Assembly: GCA_020881915.1 (NCBI GenBank) | Contig: JAJFPB010000005.1 | Coordinates: forward strand, 3,286,001-3,350,000 | From: Paramyrothecium sp. XJ0827 | Lineage: Eukaryota; Ascomycota; Sordariomycetes; Hypocreales; Stachybotryaceae | Reading direction: 5' to 3' | Length of the DNA stretch: 64,000 nucleotides | Shown: one piece after another, positions 36,686 through 48,400 of the stretch | How the letters are laid out: every line of letters starts with the position of its first letter | Position numbering within the stretch: position 1 is the first letter of the stretch | Position numbers and translations under genes: made by a program | Notes under the pieces: generated by a model | What the model saw: the letters and a program-made list of their open reading frames with translations, nothing else | What the model was told of the DNA's origin: nothing | Database searches by the model: none

Positions 36686-37301
36686 TAGGTCATTTTTCGG
36701 GAGTGGAATTAAGGCACTTTGCAGTATATAAGTGACTGTTGTATTTCTTGTGTAGAGTTGAGAGTAAGATGCATGGTCTGGGGCTGGCGTAAGGATTGAC
36801 CATTTTCAGGCCTAGGAGCCCGGGAGAGCATGTAGCACCTCGATTTGCAGGGCTTCCCAAGCCACCGGAGTTGTTCGACGCTGTTCAGATAGATGTTGCG
36901 TAGGCGTTCCGACGTCTCATGGACCGCATTCAGGGCCAGTTTCATTTTGCTTCGGTTAAGCGGTATACCCCTTCTGAATTGAACTTCGCCAGACTTCCTG
37001 GCGGCTCGAGATGACAAGTTTGCAAGAGGACTGATCTAGTGACTTGATCAAAAGTCTGTGAGACAAAGTGTGAAATGCAGAGTAGGATGATCATTACTAT
37101 TAATTCGACTCATTCTATAACATAAAGTCATCACAACAACCGAACCATCGGGAGTTTACTAAGAATCCCCTTTCCCATCGTTGCTCCCAGGCTGGTATCT
37201 AATCTATTTCACCTGTACCCAATTTATCGTTGCCGACAAGTCAATGCTCCTTTGTTCATTTCTCGCATGCCTAAACGCCAATTCCGTTGAGACCCTCTGC
37301 T
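36686..37301. other. Convergent 3' intergenic region
   Basis: A 0.6 kb gap between the 3' ends of the Zn2Cys6 gene and the transporter. A short minus-strand frame near 36.7-37.0 kb lacks coding character. Nothing else seen. Confidence 0.5.
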
Positions 37302-39298
37302 TTACTCGGGGTCGCTGTAGACGGCAAACTTGCTCAACAAGCGAAGCCTGGCGCCGTAAAAGTAGAGCAGCCAGATGCCGACGATGCCGATGACGCTTAG
37401 GCCGCCGAGCAGCGAGGTGCCCCGGGCGACGCCGAGGTTGCCGTAGAGCGGGTGGGCGAAGAGCACGCTGCCGCAGGCGAGGGCGCTGCGGAAGAAGTCG
37501 TTGGCGGCGAAGAGGCTGGCGGCGTACTGGGGGTAGCTGAGGGGCACGTAGACGAAGATGCACTGCATGACAATGAAGACGGTGGCGCCGTAGATGGTGA
37601 TGCCGATGGTGGGCACGATCCAGTGGATGGAGGCGCGGGCGGTCCAGGCGAAGAGGAAGAGGCCGATGGTGGGGCCGAAGGCGGAGGGCAGCGCCGGGAC
37701 GAGCCGGGCCTCCTGGACGGGGAAGCCGAGGCGGCGGATGCGCGGGTCCATGTAGAAGTACAGGTAGCTGACGTACAGGGCGATGCCGATGATGCAAGAC
37801 ACGAGGATGCAGAGGAACACGAGGCCGATCTGGCCGAGGTTCATGTGGTAGTAGACGGGGTACACGAGAGGGAAGACCTCAAAGACTGAGATGACAAGTT
37901 AGAAAACCGGGAAAAGTAAAGTAAGGGGAGGTTGAGCTATCGCCGGACAAAACAAGGAAGACAGAATTAGGGGAAGAGGGTCGAGTGGCCACTTACAGGA
38001 ATAGTAGATGCCGTAGATGATGGCCGTGTAGATCTGGACGAAGAGGATGGCCGGGTCCTTGATGGTGATCTCGAGGGGCTTGATCAAGGCGTCGATGGCG
38101 ATGTCGGTGGCCTTCATGTTGCGCTGGTCGATCTCGCTCTGCGACATGAAGCGAGCGTCGCCGGTGGCCTTGCGGATGCGGCGGGCGCGGTGCAGCAGGA
38201 TGCTCGGCCCGCTGGTCTCGGGCAGGCAGAGGAACATGACGATGAAGACCGGGGCCGAGGCCCAGATGGAGATGTACAGGGACCACCGCCAGCCCTCGAC
38301 GGGGACGGCGAAGCCACTGAGGAGAGGGCCCAGGGCGGCTTGAAAGGAGAACGAGTCAATATCATTACGCCATCCACATACAAGAAACGTAAAAGGGGCT
38401 GCGCAAGGGAGAAAGAGAGAGTCAACTTACGTCCGCAGTAGGCCGCCGCCACCCATGCCATCATGGCGTAGGGCAGGGCCATCAGGTCGAACAGGTCGCC
38501 GATGGAGGCGCCGCCCGAGGCCAGGCAGGGCGAGCCGAAGAAGCCCTGCAGGAAGCGGAGGACCATGAGGCCGGCGAAGTTGTCGACGAAGGCGGTCGGG
38601 ATGGAGAGCACGACGAAGAGGAACATGGTGGCGACGTAGACGGGGTTGCGGCCGATGCGCGGGATCTCGCTCAGCGGCGAGAAGAGCAAGGGACCGACGC
38701 CGTAGCCCAGCACGTACAGCGACAGGCCCAGCGTCGCGACCAGCTGGCTCACGCCGAAGCGGCGCATGACGCCCTCGGTGGACGACGTGTAGATGGCCGA
38801 CGTGGTGTAGACGACGAAGGTGTACAGGCAGATGATGGTGGTGATGAAGTAGCGCCGCGCCCGCGACCAGTTGTGCGGGTTGGCCGCGTCGTCCGTGTAG
38901 TACCAGTCCACGAGGATGGCGCCGTCCTTGGTGCGCCGGGGCACGATGGGGATCGACTGCACCTTTTCGAGGTTCCCGCTCGCCTCGCCGCCCGTCGTGT
39001 TGGAGGCAGCGTCGTCCACGGCGGGCTTCTCGATGTCATCATCCGGGGCTTTGGGAGCATCCCGCCCGTGCAGTGAGGACGCCGTTGAAGACGACGGCGA
39101 CGCGGGCCCGTTCCGCGCGGCGTCCGACTCGCCGACGGGAGCGTTCAGGTTGGGGTCATTCATCATGGCGATCCAGGCGTCCGGGAGCTTGAAGTCGGGC
39201 TTCTCCTCGGGGTACTGCAGCACGCGGTTCTTCGTGAACCAGCGGATGATCTGGCCCATGGCCGAGTCCCTGATCATGGCCTCCATGGCTGGGGACAT
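37302..39298 (-). CDS. MFS transporter, DHA1 drug/H+ antiporter type
   Basis: Three exons (39298-38431, 38338-37997, 37885-37302) encode 597 aa. A cytosolic N-terminal region of about 145 residues starts MSPAMEAMIRDSAMGQIIRW, characteristic of the polyamine/fluconazole branch of 12-TM drug:H+ antiporters (Tpo/Flu1-like), and carries a disordered Ser/Asp-rich stretch. Twelve hydrophobic helices follow, from YFITTIICLYTFVVYTT to IGIVGIWLLYFYGARL. Family motifs visible are GYGVGPLLFSPLSEIPRIGR (motif A region), VLRFLQGFFGSP, and the motif C-like CGPALGPLLSGF, which is created by splicing intron 1. It ends YSDPE. Substrate is unknown; efflux of drugs or polyamines is a family-level inference. No biosynthetic cluster surrounds it. 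Confidence 0.9.
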
Positions 39299-41676
39299 GT
39301 TGGGCAGGATGTGAAGCTTCTTGTTGGTGTGTGCCTGTGCTAGACAGTGGTGTACAAGTTGCTCCTTTATGCCGAGCCGACACAATTACCGGTGAATATA
39401 TATATGTGTGTATATACCACAGACGTGTATCGAAAAGCCGTATATCTGTATTAGTTTCCCGTTCCGGAAAGATGCTTTCCGATCTGAGGAGTGTAGTCTT
39501 GTCTGGGACAAATGAACAAAGCCCTGGGGAACTCCCTGGCCGGCCAGCATCTTCTTATATCTTTCAGACGTGCAGCATAACGGGCACGATGTGGCTTACA
39601 CGGCTCTCGCAACGCCATTTCAAAGCTTCACCCTTGCGTCAGCCCACCACACCCACTCCCGGGGGCATGCTGCCACAGCCTTGTCGCCATTGCCGTTGGC
39701 ATCCAATGCCGAGCGCGTGCGGTCTGTGTCATTCTGGAGATTGGGGCCGGCAGTATCGGATCCAACGTTGCGCCGCTTTCTCATCGCATTACCAACGACA
39801 GATCAACCGAGTCCCGGGTGTACGGTTTAGCTTTCTTGGCGTGCTCGCCCTTTCACAAAGGGCTCGGGCAGCCTAGCCATGGGCAAGGGCGTGTGCCGTG
39901 TGCCTGTTTGGCGTGGCCGCACTGGGCAGGGGAGCGTGGAGATCTGGCGCCGTGGAAGGCAGGCTTACCAATAGGAGACGGAGAGGGTATGAGTCGAAAG
40001 GGCCGGTGAAGTTATGGTCAAGACGGTCTGGACCGTTGGCAGAAATTTGCGTCATAGTTGTGGGACATTACCATCACCGTCTTCGTAGGGCGGCACAGCA
40101 GATCCGGAGTTTGGCGTTATGCATCCGTTGTCCGGCTGCCATTTTAGAGTTAACCCCGGGGCCCTTCCCACCCCGGGCGGGGGGCCCTCGCAGAGGGCTG
40201 AACATGCTCGGACATGGGCGGACAGGAGGGCCGGGGTGAATAATTGTGGTGGGTGATTACTGAACGCTGGCGCCACGAATCTGGAATAACTACCTCTGAA
40301 CGGCTTCTTTGTCGTGTTTGCAGGCAAGGATTGGAGGCTAATGCACCATAACGCTTTCCCCTCTCGCTCGGACAAGGCTCCTGCTGTTGTGCAAGCCTAA
40401 TGCAAGATTAGATGAATGAATCTGATACGACGCAAAGTCCGTCCAGGGCCCTGGCTCGGGACGTAAGTTTCTGAGCTGACAAACGCTCCCAAACTCCGTG
40501 GAGCTCCATCGAATTCAAAAAGCTGATTCACCAAAATCTCACACATCATGGTTTTTGTATGTACTGTACTATACGCGACCCACTCTCGAGCAAGAAGAAA
40601 CGCATCAAACAGCGGCTATAAACCCTACAGCTTTCTTTCTTCTTCTCCTTCTTTCGAGATTGACCTATAAAATTGATCCAGTACCTCCGTTTGACTGATC
40701 TGAGGAAGGCTGAAGGTGACAAATCGACAAGACTTGTCGATTCAAGAGGTACCATAATGGACTAAGATGCTTAATGTAACGCTGCTATCTCCACCCTTGC
40801 CGACAGCCGAATGATCCCCCCAACTTCCAGAGTACTCTGTAGAGGCTCTGCGTTTATGCCACCGCCTGCCGCTGCCCAGAATACTTGAGTACCTCAGAGT
40901 AGTAGGGATATCCGCTGGGTGCACATCTATCTCCTCTTCCGCGGACCCAAGCTACTTACCCAAGCATCCAGCTTTTAGCGCTGCGCCATTTGGGGAGCTG
41001 AGACGAAAGGGCTGCCCTTGTGGAAATCGCGGCTTAGAAATCCGCGAGTGCTTCATAATCCCCAATCTGCTACGACCCAGTTTAATTTCCTAATTGGGTA
41101 ATTCACCCAAAACCCCCAATCGGTTGCCTACCCGGGAGCAACCTGCAACCAGCACATGCATATACAACAAGCTTACAAGAGACAGATCTCGGTTTCAATG
41201 ATGGGTCAATCAAGCCGAGGAAGATCGGAGATTATGTTCTTGGTGTTTTTGGATACTACCCCCTGTTCATTTTCGGTGACTCACGTCCCTTTCGGCGACA
41301 ATCGGACATCCGAGGACAAGAGTACCAGCAACACTGGACCTCTCACGTCACCACCGCAAGCCCTATTTTCTCACCTCACCCGCCAGATCTGCAGAAACAA
41401 ATCCCCCATTGTCCGTCAAGGCACCAAACTAGGACACTGCCCGTTGCGCTGACGGCCCGAATCCTGGCCGTTCTAACAAAGCATGCTCCGAGCCGTGTCG
41501 AACTCCTGGTACGCGGCGCTGCCTCGAAAACAAACTGACGCAATGGTAGGAGCGTGAAGAATGCCGTGAGAAACTCAAAAAGTAAAGGGAGCTTGAGACG
41601 TTGCGCTTAGTCGAGAGGGGATTCCCATAGTGTGACGATTTAGGACGGAACTTGCCACGCCATTTTCTTGGTCCTC
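39299..41676. other. Intergenic region upstream of MFS transporter
   Basis: A 2.4 kb gap without a credible gene. It contains a TATATATATG run near 39397-39407, about 100 bp upstream of the transporter start and possibly a TATA-type element for it. Other short frames have no coding features. Confidence 0.45.
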
Positions 41677-42060
41677 TCAACGTTCCCAAATGCTCGCAAA
41701 AGGGCTACTGGGCTTACCGGCGTTTACTAGCCAGGGCTCCGACTTGGGGATCAACTCCTTGATGTCCCATACGATCAGGAAAAAGAGGCAGAGATTTGTG
41801 ATAAACGCAATGCATCCGTACCAGGCCGAGTAAGCAAGGTAGATAGACATCTCCTCTACGCTTACCGTCCCCAACTCTCGCAAAACAGCGTCATGAACGA
41901 TTCCCTTTTAGTTCCATCTTTGACACAAAGTTTTCCTTGCCATTGGTAAGGTCATTAGCCAACATATGTCCAATGAACGATAACATGGAGAACGAGTCTT
42001 GCTGCCCGGTCGTTGCCCGATCAGAGGCCAAAAGTGCCTTCAAGTCTCGCTCGCACTTCT
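41677..42060 (-). pseudogene. Possible frameshifted gene relic
   Basis: On the minus strand two adjacent open segments in different frames read like protein. The first (about 42060-41905, overlapping the end of the PPR gene in another frame) includes QQDSFSMLSFIGHMLAND and NFVSKMELKG. The second (about 41910-41710) includes LRELGTVSVEEMSIYLAYSA and FITNLCLFFLIVWDIKELIP, ending at a good donor (GTAAGC near 41719). A single-base loss in the AAAAGGG run near 41915 would make them continuous. I do not recognise the family; a Fungal_trans_2-like helical region is one guess. It could be a relic, an assembly error in a small intron-containing gene, or chance openness. Confidence 0.3.
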
Positions 42061-43908
42061 TAACTCCTGCGACCCCGATGCCTCCGGAGCGCCCGGCCTT
42101 CTGTAGCGCGACTCCCTCAATATCCCTTGCACATGCTGGGCTATCGAATCATTCGTGCTTTTGACCAGCTCATCCACAACCTGCCAGATCCGCGTATCTT
42201 CGTGGGCAATAGCACCATTGAACAGCGGGCCGAACCACGCAATATCCTGCTCTCCCGGGCCATTACTGCGGGCCATCTTCGTCGCCTGGCTAGCTAAGCG
42301 AAAAGCCAGATCCCACTCTCCTGCTTCAACGCAAATGGGAATAAACCGGTTGAAATGCTTCGCAGTCGCAACAGCATCGCCCTTCTCCGGAACGATGTCC
42401 TTGTAAGACTTCAACAGGGACTGCCGCAGCTCTAACGTCCTGCTGTTGCAGAGCAAGTGCATCAGTACGGTCGTATCAGACTCCTCGCCAGTCACCTCCA
42501 AAAAAGCACCGCAAAGGTCCATGGTTGCTTCGCCACCTCGTAGCTCTGCAACAGCTTCAACGACTGAGCTTATAGCCGCCGGTGGTATGATTCGTTCCTG
42601 CTGCAACTTCTCGAGCACCCGCACCACTTCTTCAACGAGGCCTGGGTTTCCTTTTAGCATTATATAGAGCATGCGCGTGTTCTTTTGCGAGATGACAACG
42701 CCGTTCTGCGCCATGAGGTCCAATATGCCCAAGGCGCCCTCGATATTTCCACTTTTGCAGAACGCTTCTGCGGCTGCCTCGTAGTGGTGTGCCTGGAACC
42801 GACTTCGCTGGGAAAGGAGGTCGAGCGCTTCCACTGCCAGATCCGAATCGCCATGCCTCGCCGCTGTAGCAAGGACGTTCTCGACTACCGAATCCGGAAG
42901 AGGCACTCGCAGGCGTCTGACCAACTTTTCCCACGCGTAGACGGTGCCCGTAATGTGGGAGGCCTGGCTGCAGGCTTCCAGCGCGTGATATAGAATATTC
43001 AGATACACCATGTCGTCCTGTTTGGCACCCCCCTGATGTAATGCTTGTGCGGTTTTGCGTCTATACAAGATCTGAAGCATCTCGTCCACAAAGCCCAGCT
43101 TGCCCAAGACCATGGCGAAAACATCGTATACCCAGGTTTCAATGTTAACGCCTTTCTCAATCGTGCTTATCAAGGTCTCGTAGGCGAGTTCGTATTGTTC
43201 GTCGCGCAATAGGCCTACCAGGACGCTCTGCTGGTCCGACGTCTCAATGGCAAACCAGTGGTCCTGCATCATGGTAAGGACGTCTTGACGCAAGACGTAA
43301 TCGGGATGGATCATCAATGCTCTTAGAGCGCTCTGACAAATGGTGGCCGTTGGCTTCATGCCCTGCGTAGCCATATCCTTGAACAAGGCACGAATGCCAC
43401 TCGTGGAACCTTGAGGGTCGGCCATGGCATCCATCATGCATTCGTAGATGAAGGGCTTCAGGGGTTGCTCTCTTGTCCTGACCAGATGCGTGACCAATTG
43501 TACTATCCGCGCATGTCGATCAATATCGCGTCCGTGGAATTGGTAGCGGCCTCGAATTGTTAAAAGTGCTGCAGTAATGTGGTCGATGGACGTCTTCTTC
43601 AAGGTGTCTTCGCTCGGTGGTGTTGGCGCAAGCAGCTCCTCCTCCCAAGAGATCCGTCGTGGATGCATGTGCGAAGGCGTTCCGTTCCACGACTCTAGAA
43701 GAGTGCCGGCGGCTGTATGAAAGCTGTTGGTGGCATACTTTCGTCGGTGAACGGCGGCGGCCTTGGTGATGTTCTGTGCTGGTCGCGCATGTTGATGCAG
43801 TGGTCGCAAACCCTTTTGCGACTGTACAGCTTTCAAAAGTGTTTGCCGGTCGACAGCCGGACATAGACAGCGCCATAGACCATCGTAAACGAGTCTGTTG
43901 TGACTCAT
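42040..43908 (-). CDS. Pentatricopeptide-repeat-type mitochondrial protein
   Basis: Single-exon gene of 622 aa. The N-terminus from MSHNRLVYDGLWRCL to about residue 70 is basic with few acids, consistent with mitochondrial import. From about residue 130 onward the protein is a run of paired helices of about 35 residues: for example FIYECMMDAMADPQGSTSGI, SALRALMIHPDYVLRQDVLT, VYDVFAMVLGKLGFVDEMLQ, VVENVLATAARHGDSDLAVE and YEAAAEAFCKSGNIEGALGI. These match PPR spacing, and the last resembles the consensus most. Fungal PPR proteins bind mitochondrial transcripts and support their stability or translation; the target here is unknown. An in-frame upstream extension reaches 44049 but has no ATG needed; the Met at 43908 gives the better presequence. 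It shares a 266-bp divergent promoter with LSM4. Confidence 0.85.
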   Translation of the reverse strand: MSHNRLVYDGLWRCLCPAVDRQTLLKAVQSQKGLRPLHQHARPAQNITKAAAVHRRKYATNSFHTAAGTLLESWNGTPSHMHPRRISWEEELLAPTPPSEDTLKKTSIDHITAALLTIRGRYQFHGRDIDRHARIVQLVTHLVRTREQPLKPFIYECMMDAMADPQGSTSGIRALFKDMATQGMKPTATICQSALRALMIHPDYVLRQDVLTMMQDHWFAIETSDQQSVLVGLLRDEQYELAYETLISTIEKGVNIETWVYDVFAMVLGKLGFVDEMLQILYRRKTAQALHQGGAKQDDMVYLNILYHALEACSQASHITGTVYAWEKLVRRLRVPLPDSVVENVLATAARHGDSDLAVEALDLLSQRSRFQAHHYEAAAEAFCKSGNIEGALGILDLMAQNGVVISQKNTRMLYIMLKGNPGLVEEVVRVLEKLQQERIIPPAAISSVVEAVAELRGGEATMDLCGAFLEVTGEESDTTVLMHLLCNSRTLELRQSLLKSYKDIVPEKGDAVATAKHFNRFIPICVEAGEWDLAFRLASQATKMARSNGPGEQDIAWFGPLFNGAIAHEDTRIWQVVDELVKSTNDSIAQHVQGILRESRYRRPGAPEASGSQELRSASET

Positions 43909-44174
43909 TTTCGCTAAGAACCACCTCCCAACGTTTGCCTCCTTCTCTTGTCTTGTGCAAAGTGAAGATAAATAAATTGGCGAGAGACAGCCGAGTCGGA
44001 GGCATTCGGCGGAACAGTTCCGCGGCTTACATAATACTGTCCTTTGCATTGGCGGGGCCTACAGCACCGACCGCTCACCGGGGCTTCACCGAGAAAGGCT
44101 ACCAAGGAATCGCATGCCCAAGCTACCTCAACATACATCATCCACTCATCGGAACCCCCACAAGCTCAACAAAC
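43909..44174. promoter_or_regulatory. PPR protein / LSM4 divergent promoter
   Basis: Only 266 bp separate the two start codons, so both transcripts must start in this segment or overlap. No classical TATA or CCAAT box was seen. Confidence 0.6.
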
Positions 44175-44823
44175 ATGGTCAGTCTCCAACCCCCTCGGCA
44201 TTGTGAAGGCCTGCATACCAAAACCACACATGTACGCGCAATATAGACTAACAGGAGCCTCTCTAGCTGCCTCTCGGCTTGCTCAACGCGGCTCAAGGCC
44301 ATCCCATGCTGGTCGAGCTCAAGAATGGCGAGACTCTCAACGGCCACCTGGTCATGTGCGACACGTGGATGAACCTGACTTTGAAGGAGGTTGTGCAAAC
44401 AAGCCCGGTGAGTGTGCTTGTGGTCCCCTGCGGCGCGCGATTGGGAGCTTGCTGCCCGCGCGCGCAAACATCTGGTTTCTGCCACGCCAACAACAGAACA
44501 TAAATGCTGACGAGAGCCCTGTCCAGGAAGGTGATAAGTTCGTCCGCCTACCGGAAGCCTATGTCAAGGGCAACAACGTACGTGGACGCCGTTTTCTGCT
44601 CCGAGTGAACCAACACTAATAGCGCCGAATCCAGATCAAATACCTACGAGTACCTGACGAGATTATCGACCTGGTGACCGAGTCGCAGAAGGGACAGCAG
44701 GGCAACTTCAGAGGCGGCAGAGGCGGCCAATCGAGGGGCGACCACGGAGGGGGCCGCGGAGGCGGTGACCGAGGCAGGGGCCGTGGCGGCGGCCGTGGAA
44801 GGGGAAGGGGACGCGGTCAATGA
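44175..44823 (+). CDS. lsm4: U6 snRNA-associated Sm-like protein LSm4
   Basis: Four exons (44175-44177, 44267-44407, 44527-44577, 44635-44823) encode 127 aa. The coding part of exon 1 is just the ATG. The spliced protein begins [20 protein letters not shown], then has the Sm1 motif ([20 protein letters not shown]) and the Sm2 motif ([14 protein letters not shown]). The C-terminal 35 residues are an RGG-rich tail ([20 protein letters not shown]), a hallmark of LSm4 and a target for arginine methylation. LSm4 is part of the LSm1-7 ring in cytoplasmic mRNA decay and the LSm2-8 ring on U6 snRNA in the nucleus. Splice junctions all keep frame, so the model is firm. Confidence 0.95.
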
Positions 44824-45435
44824 ACGCCAGTATAGGTGGAAGAAAGACAGGATTCGGATTCACGAGCGCATTAGATGGCTATTGCGGGATAAAGGCCTTG
44901 CCATGCTGGTATTTGGAGTGTTTTGATACCCCTGGGATTCTGGCACATGGACCTCCGTGATCGCGTTGTTAGCATGTTGTTGATGCTTGGGCGGATGAAG
45001 GGAGACGCCTTCGCTCGACACAAGATGGCGACAGGGTTGTGCGATGGACGAGCGCGTCCGACAACAGCTACTCGCCATACAGCTACCTTACTGAGGCTTG
45101 TCTGAGCTCTACACTCGGGCAGATCAAAGTATCAATAATGAAATATGTCTCACAGCCGAACTTAATAGTCACACCGTGGATAGTCCATTGCACATAGGCG
45201 ATCTCGCTCGAATTTTGCAACCCCAGAGGCCGGAGAAGAGCGAGAAGACGTGATTATAATATGTGGTATATTGACGTCTAAAAATCCCTATAGGCCCTCA
45301 AAGGGCATGTGGGAATATAATCAATCCTTCCCTGCATCGTCTAAACTAAAATTTTCATAAAGTAACACATTTGACAACATCGAAGGCACAAACAACCCCG
45401 CTCAAAGCAAATTACAACATTTACAAACTCGACAG
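44824..45435. other. Convergent 3' intergenic region
   Basis: A 0.6 kb gap between the 3' ends of LSM4 and FAS2. It probably holds 3' untranslated regions only. Confidence 0.5.
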
Positions 45436-48400
45436 TTAGAAGCTGGCAACAGCAACAGCAATCGCCTGGCTATCAGAGTGTGAAATGGATACAGTAATGT
45501 CCTTGACACCGGCGTGCTTGGCGGCCGAGGCGGCATCTCCATGCAGCTGTGCAAAAAAGTTAGCATTCTCTTCAACGAGTTTCGGTGCGTTGGGAAACTT
45601 ACCAGAACAATTGGTGCGCCGGTATCGTCCTTTCCAATCTCAATCTCGCGCAGAGGTGCACCGGCACCCTTGCTAGCGACGCCAAGAGACTTGAAGACAG
45701 CTTCCTTGGCGCTCCATCTGCCAGCAAAGGAGCTCTGGGGGCTAGGGGCCTTGCGGCAGTAGGCAATCTCATTCGCAGTGAAGTTGCGTTCAACAAAGGT
45801 GTCATTGTCAATGTTGATGGCGGCAATGTCCTCAACATCGACACCAACGTTGCTGTTCTTGCTGGTGACCTTCTTCGCCAGAGCCTCCATGACCTGTTGG
45901 GTCTCGTTGGCGCGTGCAGACGAAACAGGCTTCTCAGATTGCTTCATGAAGTTGGCAGCATACTTGAGCTCAGCTGACTTCTTATCCTCTGACACTCTAG
46001 CATCGGGGTTCAGCAGGACACTGCTGAGCTGCTCGGGAGTGTAAGGGCTGGCCGCCTTGGCAACGAAGAGGCTGTTGTGGATCAAACCGTTGTGGAAGTA
46101 ACGGTAAGCCTTCTTCTGTCGGGCCTGAACCTTGGCACAGTATTCGCCGTACGTGCGCTCGTCCAGAGTAGCGAAGAGGTACTTGGGGTGAACGCCAATG
46201 GCTTGAGCACCCTTTTGTCCGAAACCGAACGACGTCACCGAGAATGCCTTGACACCATCGGTCTGAATGCTGCGGCTGGGGTACACAATGAGGTCGAAGT
46301 CCTCCATAATGGGATCCACGTTGTCGGCGTTACGGTTGCCAGGCACAAGACCAGAGTTGAGGACTTGGAGACAGCCGTTCAACATCCAGGCACCAGCAGC
46401 ACCCTTCGGGTGACCAGTGAGGTACTTCTGGAAGATACCCAAGACTGCGTTGCCCTTGGAACGGCCGAGGTGACGGAGTTGCTGGCAGATGACAGACGAC
46501 TCGTTCTTGTCGTTGGCCACAGTTGAGGTGCCGTGGAACGAGGCAACGCCGAGATCATCAATGGTCAAGCCCCAGGTAGCAAGAGCGCCACGAAGAGGCG
46601 CGATGGTAGGGTCGTTCTTCCAGAAGTTGTTACCCATGCTGCGGAGCAGTTCCTTCTCCTGCCTGAGAGCCTCCTTTTCAATGTGGGCCACGCGGTCATG
46701 AGCATACTCCTTTTCATTGAACGAAGCGCCCTGGGCCTTCATGGCGTCAATCTCATCGTGGACAAATTCAAGCTCGGACTCCTGCCACTGCTTGATCTGC
46801 TTCTTGCGGCGCTCGATCTGGCGGCGGCGGTAGCTGATGTCAAGGAGTGGCGACGGGAACTTGCCGGCGTGCTCGCGAGCCGTGGTGAGGACACCCTGGC
46901 CTGGCGCAGGCACGGATCTGCCAATCTTATCAGAGGCGGTAGTAGTAAGCGCAAGGACACCGTGGATGGGAACGCCCATGTCCAGAGCGAGCTTGGCAGT
47001 CATGATGACCTGAATACCGCAACCCTGAGACTCCATGAAACCGTTTCGGGTGGTGGTGGTGGGTCGCGACATTTCCTTGGGAGTTCGGCCATGAGCAAAC
47101 TCATCGACAGTGTTGCTAGTCGCCTTCATATTGGCGAATTCGTAGGAGCCTTCTTCACCGAAGTCATCGAAGCCACCGACGAAGCAGACGCGGGCCTTGC
47201 CCTCCATGATAGTCTCGTAGCCGATGTCGACAGACTCAACAGCAGTGGCGCAGGCACCGACGGGGGTCTTGATAGGTCCAGAGGACGAGATGAGCAACAT
47301 GTTCACCCAAGCGGCCATAGTGTTGATGAAAGACTCCTGGAGAATGTCCTTCTGAAGAGGCTGGTCCAGGAAACGAGCCTTGTGCATACCACGAAGAGCG
47401 GTAGCACCACCCATACCCGAACCAACACAGTTACCGACTTCAGAGACGTGAACATACTTGTAAAACTCGTAAGGATCGGTGATACCCGAGGAGAGCAGAG
47501 CCTCGGCAGTAGACACAAGCAGGAAAAGGGTAACGGGGTCGACTTGTGAGATGATGTCTTCAGGAATACCATATCGCTTAGCGTCCCAGCCGGTCGGAAT
47601 TTGACCAGCGACGAGTCGATCAAAGCGCAGGGCCTTGGGGATCCAGAGACCAGCGCCCTTCTTCAATCGGACAGTGTATTCGCCAGACTCGGGGATCTCA
47701 AAGACCTCCACCTTGTCGCCGTGCTCCCGCTTGAACTCTTCGGCAGTCTCCTTTGAGGTCTCGAAGGGCTCAAGGTCCTCCTCGATGACGACCTCGTGGA
47801 GAAGCTGCTTCTGGTTGGGGTCGTAGCCTTCGAAGAGCTCAGGCTCAATCAAGCGGATGCCGGAGTGCTCCAAGATGTGCTTCTCATACTTCTGCTTGAT
47901 GTCCTTGTCATCAACAGGATCACCGGTCTTGGCGTCAACCCAGCCAGCGTAAGGCTTGCCCTTCAGAGGACCGTTGTGGTTCTTGATAAGACCCATGATC
48001 CATGCCATTTCAACACAACCCTCGAGGGAGAACTCGCCATAGGCTTCCATCTCCCATCGAGTGCGGGAGTTACCCCATGGACCGACTTCGGCGAAACCAG
48101 TGACGACCACAACCTTCTCAAGGTCGACCATGCCCTTCAGCTTGTCATTGAGAGGGGCAACTTCAGACTTCCAGTCGGGAAGGGTAGGGAAGTCAAACTT
48201 GATGTTTGCACGAGGCTCGATTGTCTTCTTCTTATAAAGAAGCTCAGACTGGGCGCCATTGACGATAGTGTTCTCGATGGCGCTCTCCTTGGTGACTGCC
48301 TTGCGGATCTCGCTGGTCTCCATAATGTCCTTACGCAGCCTGGTCATGGCCTCGTTGAGGTTGGGGATGAACTGCAGGCCGCCGTTCAGATCAGCGAAGA

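Noticed and set aside
37452..37889. Plus-strand open frame rich in Glu, Gly and Ala opposite the MFS transporter
   Set aside because: It is the shadow of a GC-biased membrane-protein gene; the sense strand has twelve clear helices and correct splicing.
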